A stretch of DNA of 64,000 nt from Leishmania infantum JPCM5 (lineage: Eukaryota; Euglenozoa; Kinetoplastea; Trypanosomatida; Trypanosomatidae): assembly GCF_000002875.2 (NCBI RefSeq), contig NC_009410.2, forward strand, positions 62,001-126,000. Direction: 5' to 3'. Below the pieces are notes generated by a model. It was not told where the DNA came from. It did no database searches and saw only the letters and a program-made list of their open reading frames with translations. The translations under genes and the position numbers were made by a program. Shown piece by piece: positions 31,801 to 41,128 of this stretch (position 1 is its first letter; every line of letters starts with the position of its first letter).

Positions 31801-34472
31801 AAGAGAGCCTGTTGCATTTTCTTGGCAGCGGCGCTTGTTTGCGCCTGCAGAGCAGCGGCCCCGGCGTTGAAGGGGAAAATGAGCATCAGTGTGCCGCAAC
31901 GCCCGAGGTGTGTATGACCGGTTCGCGTCTGCTGCTCGCGCAGAATCGCTGCTTCCTCCGTGTGCGCACCTGGCCACCCGTCCCCCCTTCGCTTGCAGCG
32001 GCCAAGGTCGTCGTTAGCGTTGGACCCGCTGGCTGCCATGGTGACGAGAAGACACTGAAGCGCCTCCTGTAGCGAGCTGCGCCGTGGCAGGTACGCCGTC
32101 CTGTACACCGGCCGTTTCGCACAGAAGCGGAGAATTCGCCTGTAGCCGGAGAGTGTGTTCGCGCCTTCGAACACAGCAGGAGCGGCGTTGGCGCCGCGCT
32201 CTGCCACGAGCTTTGCTGTGCTGGCGGTCCATGTCGCAGAGGTGAACCCCATCGCCGACATGGAGTCACTGATGGAGAGCACATCCACCGAGATGCACTG
32301 CAGCGCATCGAATGCGGGGCTGGCGGCGTCGTGGGTTCGATTGTCCGTGTCGGCGCACACAGAGCACTTGTCCATCTGATCGCCCTTGCCGCGCTGGGCT
32401 ACCGCGGTGGCCGCCGGCAAAGGTGCTGGAGCGGCTTTGCAGAGTGGAGCTGCCCATGGCGTGTGTACCTGCGCAGCAGCAGCGACGTCCGCGTAGCAAT
32501 CACCGCACAAGATTTGAATGCTGGTGAGGTCGCCTGCCGTGTCATGTGAAACTCGCTTCGAGTTGGCATCGCTGTCCTTTACTATGAGCTCCGCGTCGTA
32601 CTCGAGCGAGAAGAGCGGCGTGGTGCATACGGTTACCGAGACCCGAGGCAGCCCCCGCAGACCATGCTCGTGCCGTAGAAGCTCGCGCAAGGCGGTGCAT
32701 CGGTCTTCGGGTGTGCCGGGGTAAAGAAGACCCAGCTGTGGCCACAGCGGCGGCAAAGCATAGGCATCTCTCGCAGCGCTCTGCCCTCGTGAGCCAATCG
32801 TCCCACGGAGATGGACGACAAAGTCGTCTAAGCTGGCCCGCCCCACAAAGGTGCTCCAGCGAACGCAAGCCGGTAGCCCCGCAGCCGCGGCAGTGGGCAC
32901 GGTCTCCTGTGCCCTACATGGCGTTCCTTGCGCAAGTGAATCGCTTCCGCCTCGAGTGGCGCCAATCCAGTCGTAGGCGACCGTCGGAGAAAGCACGGCC
33001 GCCGCGCTCACGAGGTGGCTCGCCAAGTCCATTGGTCCACACGTCCAGTCTTTAACGGAGGACAAGCGCCCACTTGCCAGCATGCGTGAAAGGGTGGATA
33101 CCGCGTACAGGCCTTGTAGGAGAGCCGAACAGCTCGCCGGGTTCGTGTAGCGGCGGGACACCCCATCCGCTGCCTTGTTCTCCACAAGCTGAGCAAGCCC
33201 ACGATGTGCTTCAGACGACTGCAGTACGGCCGCCACATCACTTTTGCCGTTGGTCTCGCCGCTGCAGCTGGCGTGCAGCGTGAAGGCAAGGCAGAGGTGA
33301 AACCCCACGGCCTTTGAGTGCTTCACGTCCACGTCCGCGTTGCACTGGAGAGACCAGCAACGGCGTGCTCGCACCTCGCCCCACCACGGGCAGTGCCGAG
33401 TCGCATTGTGTGGCGCATGGTCGCCCTTCTCCATACACGCCCGCAGGCCACGCATTGTGAGCTGCGTCTCACAGAAGTCGCCGCCGGCTTCCTGGACAAA
33501 CCTGCAAGCCTCCTCCACGCTGTCCCTCGCGTATCGCATATGCAGCTGCCGCAGCTTCGCTTCCACCCGTGTTAGAGCTCTCTCAATCACATCCAGCAGC
33601 TCGCCCACTTCATCGCCCCCCGACTCTTCGCCGCCACCGGCTGCGGGCTCTACAGGCTTAAAGCGTGGCTGTGTGTGCCACGTATCGTACAGCTCAGCGG
33701 AGCACCGCCACCTCTGCCCAGTCGACTTCTTCGTTTTTCGTGATGACGCATCCGAGACGCCGCCGCGCTCGTCGCGACGCGTCCCCTCCTGCTCCTCAGT
33801 AGTAGTGGCAGGGAGGTCATCCTGCCGCAGCAGCCGCACTCGCAGCGTCAAATCGAGCGCTTCCAGCAGCTCGACCACGTTCGGCCGAGCAGTGCACAGG
33901 TGATGAACAAGAAACGTCTTCGTTGACTTCCACGACGCCCCACGCATTCCCTGGGCGCTATGGATGGCCCTCCACCGCACACTCTCGGTCACGGCCTCGG
34001 CGGAGGTGCCGCAGCACTGCTCCACGAGGACGACGCTGATTGGATACTCCTCCAAAGCGCACACGAGACTCCCCACGACATGTGGTCGCTTGATGGGAGC
34101 GATGTCGAGCGTGGTCGACACGTCGTTGAAGTAGTGGTCAAAAAGTGCGGCGGCATCGCGGAGGATCTTGGGTGCTGCCGTAGAGGTCGCCAACGACGAC
34201 GACGGAAGGCAAGGGGGCGCCGCGGAGGGAAACGTTGTCGAGGCCGAAGGTGCAGTGCCCTCAGCGGCGGTACCGCATCTTCGAAGAGGACGCGCCGCCT
34301 CGGTATTCCGCCGCCACGTCGCGATTGCCCAGTATGAGAACCGCCGCACCCCAAGCCTCTGTCGCGCACGGCGCATACGCCCAGACCCACGCCAGGCAAA
34401 GACGCGATAGCGGATCCCACTTCTACGTCTCTTTTTGCTTGGCGCTCCCTCCTTCTCTGCCTCGATGCGCAT
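28896..34472 (-). CDS. Giant conserved hypothetical protein, 1858 aa, possible mitochondrial targeting
   Basis: A single 5.6-kb open frame. The first ATG (34472) gives MRIEAEKEGAPSKKRRRSG; a second at residue 32 gives MRRARQRLGVRRFSYWAIA, a better mitochondrial presequence (basic, hydroxylated, no acidic residues for about 20 residues), so the real start may be at about 34379. No known domain is evident. Several blocks share a rough plan: a helix with LxELxxxxHG or similar, two or three beta strands with W/Y/V, then an Ala/Leu helix (for example VLNELFGHNVYTKKRG, LRELLRHEHGLRG, LCESLGCTPADLQ), which loosely recalls degenerate double-stranded-RNA-binding or RNA-editing-complex repeats. This is only a hunch. 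Ser/Thr/Ala-rich linkers separate the blocks. Third-base composition is like that of the neighbours. Confidence 0.82.
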   Translation of the reverse strand: MRIEAEKEGAPSKKRRRSGIRYRVFAWRGSGRMRRARQRLGVRRFSYWAIATWRRNTEAARPLRRCGTAAEGTAPSASTTFPSAAPPCLPSSSLATSTAAPKILRDAAALFDHYFNDVSTTLDIAPIKRPHVVGSLVCALEEYPISVVLVEQCCGTSAEAVTESVRWRAIHSAQGMRGASWKSTKTFLVHHLCTARPNVVELLEALDLTLRVRLLRQDDLPATTTEEQEGTRRDERGGVSDASSRKTKKSTGQRWRCSAELYDTWHTQPRFKPVEPAAGGGEESGGDEVGELLDVIERALTRVEAKLRQLHMRYARDSVEEACRFVQEAGGDFCETQLTMRGLRACMEKGDHAPHNATRHCPWWGEVRARRCWSLQCNADVDVKHSKAVGFHLCLAFTLHASCSGETNGKSDVAAVLQSSEAHRGLAQLVENKAADGVSRRYTNPASCSALLQGLYAVSTLSRMLASGRLSSVKDWTCGPMDLASHLVSAAAVLSPTVAYDWIGATRGGSDSLAQGTPCRAQETVPTAAAAGLPACVRWSTFVGRASLDDFVVHLRGTIGSRGQSAARDAYALPPLWPQLGLLYPGTPEDRCTALRELLRHEHGLRGLPRVSVTVCTTPLFSLEYDAELIVKDSDANSKRVSHDTAGDLTSIQILCGDCYADVAAAAQVHTPWAAPLCKAAPAPLPAATAVAQRGKGDQMDKCSVCADTDNRTHDAASPAFDALQCISVDVLSISDSMSAMGFTSATWTASTAKLVAERGANAAPAVFEGANTLSGYRRILRFCAKRPVYRTAYLPRRSSLQEALQCLLVTMAASGSNANDDLGRCKRRGDGWPGAHTEEAAILREQQTRTGHTHLGRCGTLMLIFPFNAGAAALQAQTSAAAKKMQQALFSAVQEHCRDSAQLSAWMPAHTSSTEATFFHSWPLTAQWLVPHGSPLHVSLTPVVCEEAAAPRRRHDEKVAEDSSGHGAAQYDLHLSTTASPSASSAPVCSRTEPCSPSSATAVVTRLPASAAWLSTAHTAMRRALMLSRPDLFAYPGHRVPASAALGGEEGSDDTAGVHGLLVRCATFTQVVEALLFTTTFGEPDALDTEDVLNELFGHNVYTKKRGAVTELWLIVAPRMSPVRLCTVNMNEGNLGGSSERKWSMLLQCVMDASCPEARATVEAMRHLRRRVAALATENDSGRPPPQCQLACEWVLRPAAASETEPVEWVQVFVAELVRGSPVSSTSASGPRWSKISMRRQRRGDVTAQSNDGATPAKVPTSVMHREEGPDSFGVLWRMLHSLALQPAETASLPTTASGQDLSSAPIPSPGGFIKAAQRALARQRGVARVTHRYDKGLGGVVVEGWGRLRQNGSEAPCETPITLVAEPMPLHCVPMHVMQLYHRLLVETHEPPRIQEAVWERLGAECEKTSTETIVQSLCESLGCTPADLQSVEARYMKVWTARLELPLRVFGFSAPVTLSPPSSPSSQSPCCDAPHALYVYCQRSSKRQAIRSVYTLLYQWTRYPQMVAPANGAQFRVASNKSSVWPSWSADSPSSPSAPLPCPATTATAEPRLPMMTESAAWATEVCVTPTAPRAPQTLRSILDAAHARMETSLGALVGCRAGRVTLRLSQTFGLQLMYSVGAAGAQAEAPETDSVQLLREAWVPLVWAPAQILSAEVSVLQRLLTHSTTTVGGGDTEDMRSVLRELVFTNGRAQRAALKSGRDARAKEFCVSFFRRYFGWRVCERDDVEDISVGDDHGTVVIVQKAEQAPLPHGGQHCTPNRFASSRRRGGAPHGEHRNATATLQLTQIVPGAATSVRLGRILVEVTGATPQAALDALWEPCTAQIESVFGVSCSMPSREADDQILLFMQSQLE

Positions 34473-35323
34473 GCGTTAGCGATGGTTGTGTAAGTGATGG
34501 GCCACCCCGTGCGTGAAGACACACAGGGAGAGATCGAAGGAAGAAAAGGGAGGGGGTTGGCGGTGATGAGCCGCCGCAGCAGCTCCGAATAAAACAAAAG
34601 AGTAGCGAAGAGGCGTGGCCGAAACAGAAGAAATGGACGGCAGCAAGTAGTACGTGAAAGTTCGCCCGTCCCGCACGCCGTGAGAGCGAGGGGGCGCGCA
34701 CGTCGCGCGGGGGCGTGCGAAGGGCCAATCACACGCAAGGCACTTCATGTCATTATAGCGTCTGCAACGGCGCGCCTTGGGAGGAGGAAGTTCGTCTGCT
34801 GGTCACAGAAAGGAGCTCTTTTGCCTCTCCGAGGCGCCACTTGCTACGAGCGGGGCGCAGACGCGTTGTTGCGCATCCAACTCCGTCCGCGAAGCGCCTG
34901 CCTGCCTGTCTACCTGTAGCGGGGCGAGGCGGGCGAGGATCCGAGCGTGGCTCGGCAGGAGGGGGTGGCGAGGGTCACACACACGCGTACGTCTGCAACG
35001 ACCGATACAGATCGACACGCAGATGCATGCACAACGCCCAAGACCCTGTGCGCGCATGAAACTTTCGGTGTTGCTGCTTCGGTTCCACACCTCAGCAAAG
35101 TCGAGCAAGCGACGCGAGGCAGCGGACAGGTAGTTTACATGGAGAACAGAGGGCGAGATGGCGACGCGCGAGCACGAACTAGAAAAGGGCGGCTTGGCAC
35201 ACCATGGGAGGTGCCACAACGGCCTCGCCGATCGTGCGCTGACGCGCGCGGCCAGAGGTCAGTAAAAGAGGCCGCCACCAGCCCATACAGAGAAAGGAGC
35301 GGGGAGAGCACGCAGGCGGTGCG
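34473..35323. other. Intergenic region (UTRs)
   Basis: About 0.85 kb between the TPR gene and the giant gene, with an A/G-rich plus-strand block at 34515-34560 (C/T-rich in RNA), candidate splice signal. No gene seen. Confidence 0.55.
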
Positions 35324-37885
35324 CTACGACGGCTCCTCAACCGCTACAGCGGTCAGCTCCTCGCCAGGTAAGCACAGGTGCATGTACGATAGCTCGTACA
35401 CGTCGTGGCTCGTTAAGGTGGCAAGGAGGCCGCTGCGATCGCTACGCAGCGCAGCGTCCCAGTCCATCGCTGCCTCGTCGTACCGCTTCAGCTCCTTTAG
35501 CGTGAGTGCGCGGTTCACCAGCGCGTTCCACGCCGAGGGGGACGCCGTGGTTGACGTGCCGCCTGCAAGAGGCGCTGCCAGCGGTGCGCCTGGGGCGCGC
35601 CCCAGAACCACGTTGTAGTCCCTGAGAGCATCTGCGTAGCTACCGAGCTGCTGATATATCTTCGCACGCTCATGATAGTATCCAAGCGGCGCGCACTCCG
35701 CCCCACCACCCAGCACCGGGTGCTCTTCCCTACGTGCCGTGGCCGCCGCAGCAGCCTCCTCGGTATGGGCGATGATGGCAGCGGTGAAAGCGGCGAGGGC
35801 CTCGCTAAGTCGCCCCGCAATCGCGAGCAGTACACCGTACGCATATGCAAAAGGCGGAGTGCGCTGCAGCGAGGGGTTGAGCTTCAGCGCCTCAGTGAGA
35901 CTGTCAAGGGCGGCACTGTGCGCACCGAGGGAATGATGGATGCGACCTTGCAGGTAGTAGGGGTCAGCCGCCTCAGCACCGAGCGCCACTGCGCGCTCGG
36001 CCTCGCTGCAGGCGCGAGTGCACTCCTGCACGTCCGCCAGCGCCTCCGCATAGCGGGCTAGAGAAAAGAAGACCAGCGCGCGGTTATAAAGGAAGGCCGG
36101 CACAGCTCGGCCACAAGCCAAGGAGGCGATGTGAGAGGTTTGGCCGGCCACACTCTGACTAGCCTCGATCGCGGCGGTCGCCCAGGAGAGCGCCAGTTCC
36201 AGTCGACCCAGTCGTCTAAGAATAACGGCGTGCAGGTGTTCCACCTCTCCCGGCAACACGCGGTGGCACGCAGCATGGGAGGTACTAGTAGGTCGAACCG
36301 TGTGCGGCTCGTGCTTCGCACGCTCTGTCGACGACTCATTGTTAGGTTCCTTGGCGTCGGTCACCTCTGCAGGTGTGGAGTTACTCTGGGATGCCTCCGC
36401 AAGCGGTGGTGAGGGTGGGTCGGCAGTCTTTATAGATGGCTCACCTTCGCTGAAGGGTCTGGCTTGCAGCGTCTGCAGCGCTCCGAGGTGGTCCTTCACT
36501 TCCACCTCCGACACAGCAAGTCGGAAGAAGCAGATGTCTCTCTGCGCGGCGTCGAGCTGATGCTGGGTGGAGCGCTGGCGAGCCTCGCGGAAGTGGCGCG
36601 CGGCGAGGTCGGTGTAGCCGTAGTCGCTATACACGAGTCCGAGGTGTGTGAGTGTCAGTATCTCCACATCTGCAACGCACACTGGCAGCTCGCTCATGCG
36701 CGAGGGCCGCTCCTCGTCGCCGCCGCCGCTGCGGTGGGCGCAAGCGGTCTCCCTCAGCACCTGCAGCGTGTTCTGCAGCGCCCGAAGCGCTGCATGCCGG
36801 TCGCCCTCTTCGTGGCGCACAATCCCGAGCAGCAAACTAGCGTACAACCGGATCGACACCTCTCGGGTCTGCTGCAACGTCTCGGACTCAAGGGACGCTG
36901 CCGCGGAGGGGAGGTCCTTGTCGCAGAAGATGTGAGTCAGACCCATAGCAAGGCACGCGTGCGCGGCGGTCTTCTGCGGTGTCGCTCCCGCCGGTTCTTG
37001 CCTGGCTGTTTCCATTACTGTAGATGCTTGCAAGTCCATGAGTGCCTGCGGGCCCATGCCCAACTCCATCTCGATGCAGCCACGGTAGAACCGAAGGCTG
37101 TGCTCTTCCTGGCCTCGCAGGACCGCCTCATTCATCCTGGACAGTGCTTCGGCGTACCGCTTCCTGCGCACGAGTGCGAGGCTAAGGTGCATGGGGAACT
37201 CCAGCGTTTGTGCGTCCATCTCCGTCGCCCGCGTCAGGTACTCGACGGCCTGAACAAGGGACGTGCCCTCGAAGTAGTGGGCAAGTCCCATGTCGTGCAG
37301 TACGGAGGCGGGCCCCTCCCCTCCCACCTCGACAGACTTGCCCAGCAGCATCTTTGCCTTCTTGTACTCGCGGCTTCTGAGGCAGCTGCGGCCGTAGAGG
37401 GCGTACACCTTCGGCCGCGTAGCCTCGTTGACGCGAGACCACATCGGCTCCTGCAGGGCCTGCTGGAGGCACCACTGCGCGAGGCTCACACAGCCCTGCT
37501 GCATGTGCACACGACCAAGCTCGTAGCACCACATCCCATTATCCGGCTCCCACCGCAGCGCGCTGCGCAAGTCGGTGACGGCGTCCGCGTACCGGCCCAT
37601 GCGGTAGCACAGGTTTGCCCGACCCCCGTAGAGGGACGCGAGGCGGCGCGGGTCATTGCTGCCTCTGTCCACCTCGATTGCGAGTGACATGTCGGCGAGG
37701 GCCGACGTTAGGTGACCAAGGCGGGAAGCCAAGGTGGACCGCAGCACGAGCGCATGCACATACGTGGGGTCCTGCTGAACCGCGGCTTGGAGAAGCTCGG
37801 CCGCCTTTTCCGGCGCAAACGTGCCCTCCGCAAGACACTGCCTGGCAGCCTCGACGAGGCCCTTCGTCGTGCGTGTCGCCCTCAT
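35324..37885 (-). CDS. Tetratricopeptide-repeat protein, 853 aa
   Basis: An all-helical protein composed of TPR units, recognised by the W/L-G-Y-A-F-A-P pattern at 34-residue spacing: ALVLRSTLASRLGHLTSALA, RANLCYRMGRYADAVTDLRS, YELGRVHMQQGCVSLAQW, HMGLAHYFEGTSLVQAVEYL-like, YLQGRIHHSLGAHSAALDSL and RAKIYQQLGSYADALRDYNV, with a last unit near LVNRALTLKELKRYDEAAMDW. At least a dozen units fall in two arrays separated by a Ser/Thr/Glu-rich linker near 490-545. There is no enzymatic domain, signal peptide or membrane segment. TPR proteins are protein-interaction scaffolds; the partner cannot be read from the sequence. The stop is followed by a short UTR. ATG 37885 gives MRATRTTKGLVEAARQCL. Confidence 0.92.
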   Translation of the reverse strand: MRATRTTKGLVEAARQCLAEGTFAPEKAAELLQAAVQQDPTYVHALVLRSTLASRLGHLTSALADMSLAIEVDRGSNDPRRLASLYGGRANLCYRMGRYADAVTDLRSALRWEPDNGMWCYELGRVHMQQGCVSLAQWCLQQALQEPMWSRVNEATRPKVYALYGRSCLRSREYKKAKMLLGKSVEVGGEGPASVLHDMGLAHYFEGTSLVQAVEYLTRATEMDAQTLEFPMHLSLALVRRKRYAEALSRMNEAVLRGQEEHSLRFYRGCIEMELGMGPQALMDLQASTVMETARQEPAGATPQKTAAHACLAMGLTHIFCDKDLPSAAASLESETLQQTREVSIRLYASLLLGIVRHEEGDRHAALRALQNTLQVLRETACAHRSGGGDEERPSRMSELPVCVADVEILTLTHLGLVYSDYGYTDLAARHFREARQRSTQHQLDAAQRDICFFRLAVSEVEVKDHLGALQTLQARPFSEGEPSIKTADPPSPPLAEASQSNSTPAEVTDAKEPNNESSTERAKHEPHTVRPTSTSHAACHRVLPGEVEHLHAVILRRLGRLELALSWATAAIEASQSVAGQTSHIASLACGRAVPAFLYNRALVFFSLARYAEALADVQECTRACSEAERAVALGAEAADPYYLQGRIHHSLGAHSAALDSLTEALKLNPSLQRTPPFAYAYGVLLAIAGRLSEALAAFTAAIIAHTEEAAAAATARREEHPVLGGGAECAPLGYYHERAKIYQQLGSYADALRDYNVVLGRAPGAPLAAPLAGGTSTTASPSAWNALVNRALTLKELKRYDEAAMDWDAALRSDRSGLLATLTSHDVYELSYMHLCLPGEELTAVAVEEPS

Positions 37886-39139
37886 GGACGCGAGGTGTTC
37901 TGGAGCTTGTGTGTGGCCGTAAAGCGAGTCCTTACGCTGCGTTACGAAATGCGCAACCCCCTATGCACGTGAAGGCGGCATACATACGCGTGCCACCGCA
38001 CCTGCGTGTCCCTCTCGCCTTATCTCAATGCGGGGGGGGGGGGGTAAGTGAGAGATACGGTGCGCAACGTGCACAAGCCTTCTCCCCTGTGTGCGATGCG
38101 CCGTCGACCGGGAGCTGACGACGCAAGGGATGGGGAGATGGAGGGGCGGCGAATGGCCTCGGTCAGCACACACGGCACGAGAAGACAGCAGTGCACAAGA
38201 GTCGCAGAGAACTGGAGCAGACGAAAACATCGTGAGCGGCACGCACGCAGTGCTCGCCGAAGCGCCAGCAGACGAGAAGAGGAAGCAGAGAGAGAGAGTT
38301 GCGGAGTGGGAGAGAGCTGCTGAGGCAAGCAGGGTGGATGTGTAGTCATCTCGAATTACCCGAAAGGGGCCGGCGCAAACCAGCCAGCGAGACGACCGCG
38401 AGAACTGCACTCGAGCTCGTAGGTAACTTCGAGAGACGCGTGGGCGTCGGTGTAGAACTACCATAGGAAGGGGTGAGCGTCCGTCTTTTCTTGTGTGTTC
38501 TTGGCTTGCTGGTGTACGCCCCACCCCACCCCAACTCGCCTATCGCCACTGCTCCCTCATGGCCTTTTCCCTGAAGCACTCCGATGCACGGCGCAGGAGG
38601 TGCAACGCAATGCGCGAAGGAATGAGGTGCAGAAAGGCGACAGAGGCGGGGGGTAGCACAGCTGTACATGTCAAGATCATCTCCATCCGCGTGGTGACGG
38701 CACGTCGACAGAGACACACATACACTCACATACGCACCTGGCGTGATGACGGTGAACGCGGCAAGTGGCGCAGTCGACGACAGTGACAGCCATCAACACA
38801 TTGAACACGTGCGCAGGAGAAGATGTCGAAGAATGCAGTTGGGCATGCAATGACACAACGGCGCGGCCGACGAATTAGGCAGCATGCAGAAAGAAAACCA
38901 AAACACAAAGGCGGCTGTGCAGAGCAGACAACTCGCTAGCACATACACGCATTACCGGCAGCCCACGGCGCTATCACAAGAACCAGCCGTCCCTCCTCCT
39001 GCCGTCTACCAACAGGCAGCAGATGAATACACATCAAAATCCACGCACAGCGTACATACATGGATGCGCGTGCGCACATGTGTGCGTGTCGGGAGCATCC
39101 GCAAACGGAGAGAAGCAGACGACCGAACAACGGCTTTGC

Positions 39140-39783
39140 CACCGAGTCCGCCCGGTGCCATTCAACCCAACTCGAACGGCCCCCCTCCCCGCGCCACTCC
39201 AGCCCTGGACCTTCACAGACCCGTCCCGTGTGTGGTGCCCATGCAGCCGTAGACACACGCGCGGTACACCAGCGCGCCGGCCCGATCATCGAAGCACCGC
39301 CTCGGCCTCATACTCTGCCCACTCACACCTCGGCCCCCGCAGGTCGCCTCGCAGCCGCTCACGTGATGCCCAGTCGCCACCTCGCGCATCCCTCCCCGCC
39401 CTCCCCTCGCGGTGGCTCAGCCTCCCCACACCGGTGTGGGGCGTGTGTGGGTCGGGGGTAGGGGTGAGGTACCTTCGAGTCACCCTGATGCTTTGCCTAT
39501 TCTCATATGGATGCCACAGACGTGCCCACGGTCGCGGGTCGCGCCGACGCAACGCCGCCCCAGGACACGACCGCCGACATCAGCAGCCACACATCGCTCT
39601 GGCATCCCTACCTAGGTGGGTGCCTCCCCCTGACACCACCAGCAGGGGGGAGGGGGAGGGGCTCGGCATCGGCAGGGAGAGGGGCAGGGGCTGGGGGGGG
39701 TCGACTGGCTTCTCCCGCACAGAGAGTGCGAGCGCCGAACCCTGTTTATACCGCCCACAGAGGGGGGCTGTCCGTCACAAGGG
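39140..39783 (-). mobile_element. Putative SIDER-type degenerate retroposon
   Basis: On the minus strand, the segment starting at 39783 shows a diverged version of the 77-79-bp signature of trypanosomatid ingi/L1Tc-clade retroposons: it begins with CCCTTGTGACGG, passes GGCGGTATAAACAGGG and reaches GGGAGAAGCCAGTCGACC at about 39699. The same landmarks, in order and at the same spacing, occur in the element at 54.1 kb. The following 550 bp is GC-rich and includes an 18-bp perfect palindrome (39424-39441). Size (about 0.6 kb), orientation with the transcription unit and place in a 3'UTR match SIDER elements, which are known to affect mRNA stability in Leishmania. The 3' boundary is approximate and no poly(A) tail is clear. 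Confidence 0.55.
39424..39441. repeat. Perfect 18-bp palindrome inside the SIDER-like element
   Basis: CCCCACACCGGTGTGGGG reads the same on both strands, so it could form a tight hairpin in the 3'UTR RNA or cruciform in DNA. Seen directly; function unknown. Confidence 0.9.
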
Positions 39784-40324
39784 AGCAACGGGGGGAGGAC
39801 GAGCAGCAAACACGCGACAGTGCAACAGGCAGCAGCGCACGCTGCTGCTTCGGAAAGAAGCATAAGAACCGGAACATGAGGCACGAAATGGGAGGAGAGG
39901 AGCGCGAAGAGGCGAAGGACCAAGGGCACAGACACTGGAGATGGATGCTGCATAAGCCTGTCCATCACAGTAAGACGGAGGAGAAGACAGTCAACGGGGA
40001 GCACGATACCCGGCAAGTGCCTGAGCACTCACCAACAGAGCCGGCCCACACCGTATGCCGCAGAAGATGAAGGAAGGCACAAGGCGGCGAGCACGTGACG
40101 GGCAACACGGCGTGGGCTGAGGAACGCGAAGGACAGGAGCAGGAGGCGGAGGGGAGGGTCGGACGGTGCTCTATAATTGGATCGCGGCACGTGAAGACCC
40201 TCGTCTGTGTCTGGAAGCGCTCAGTGGTTCTCGCCGCCTTCGTCCCTTGCTCGCCGTCATGTATGCGCCTCTGACGGAGGAGCTGTGCCATTCCCTACCC
40301 CAAGCTTACATACATGCGCAGTTA

Positions 40325-41128
40325 CTAGACGCACATCAGCTGCAGGAGGCGCTGGTCAATGGCGTCGTAGGGGGCCTGCATGGGCGGGATGTGCAGGCCA
40401 GATGGCGTCCGCACAGAGCCGCACACCTGCTGGCTCAACGCTGCACCGGCACCGGAGCACTCGACGCCACCACCGCTGGCCGCAGCTGCCGACGCGACCA
40501 GCCCGTTTGGGTCTCGAAGTCGCTCCTCGTCGTAGTTCGTCAGTTGGAACTCGCTCGCGATGTTGGTGAGGTAGGCAACGCACTTGTCGTTCGGCGGCGT
40601 GTACATGCCGAGCCGCTCCATCATCCGCTGGTTCACGGAAAACTCGGCATTCGACATCGACATCTCGACAAACTCGTGACCGAACTTCGACTCAAACATC
40701 TTGCGCAGCGCCGCCAGCTCCGGCACCGAGTCACCGATACGCGCGCTCGCCCACAGAACCGACGTAATCGCCTCCTTCAGCTCCGGCGGGCATGCCGAGC
40801 TCGGGTCCTTCTTGTTTTTGTCCGTCTTGAGCGGTTTGCTTTCGGCGATGAGCTGCACACGATTCGCCAACAGGTCGAGGAAGAGCGACAGCACCTCGTA
40901 GCCTTCGATGTTCACATCCTCGCGGATACAGTTCTCGACCCGAATGCGAGCAGAGTCGTACTTCTCCAGAGCGAGCAACTCTGCAACGCTGCGGCGCTGC
41001 GCCTTGACGCTGTTCACCAGCTTGTTCTTCTGCATTCCTAGACGCGTGGTGGCCATGCGGATGTTGGCGCGCACCTTGACCGGGTCAAAGCCTCCGGACG
41101 ACTTTGTGTTTTTCAGGAAGCCCTTCAT
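40325..41128 (-). CDS. IST1-like regulator of Vps4 (ESCRT-III-associated)
   Basis: 267-aa protein with the IST1 domain (residues about 10-185). Family features: basic N-terminal helix with NIRMATTRLGMQKNKLVN, then ELLALEKYDSARIRVENCIR, DVNIEGYEVLSLFLDLLANR and the mid-domain PELKEAITSVLWASARI, followed by ELAALRKMFESKFGHEFV, the region that contacts CHMP1 in other eukaryotes. IST1 binds ESCRT-III and regulates the ATPase Vps4 in multivesicular-body sorting and membrane scission. The C-terminal 60 residues are Ala/Gly/Ser-rich and finish with AIDQRLLQLMCV, a possible but degenerate MIT-interacting motif. ATG 41128 begins MKGFLKNTKSSGG. No membrane segment. Confidence 0.9.
   Translation of the reverse strand: MKGFLKNTKSSGGFDPVKVRANIRMATTRLGMQKNKLVNSVKAQRRSVAELLALEKYDSARIRVENCIREDVNIEGYEVLSLFLDLLANRVQLIAESKPLKTDKNKKDPSSACPPELKEAITSVLWASARIGDSVPELAALRKMFESKFGHEFVEMSMSNAEFSVNQRMMERLGMYTPPNDKCVAYLTNIASEFQLTNYDEERLRDPNGLVASAAAASGGGVECSGAGAALSQQVCGSVRTPSGLHIPPMQAPYDAIDQRLLQLMCV

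Larger units (their letters stand above)
37886..40324. other. Long intergenic region containing a SIDER-like element
   Basis: About 2.4 kb, mainly the 3'UTR of the IST1-like gene. Contains a G13 run (38031-38043), the retroposon-like segment at about 39140-39783 (separate entry) and A/G-rich blocks. A 280-codon plus-strand frame at 39023-39865 crosses the retroposon and is not believed. Confidence 0.6.

Noticed and set aside
36464..37687. 407-codon plus-strand ORF
   Set aside because: Antisense to the TPR gene; composition is typical of a shadow frame.
38031..38043. Long G run, considered as a possible telomeric or G-quadruplex signal
   Set aside because: Similar G/C runs recur in most intergenic regions here as part of pyrimidine tracts; nothing specific.
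39023..39865. 280-codon plus-strand ORF
   Set aside because: Runs against the transcription direction and through the SIDER-like element; low-complexity composition.
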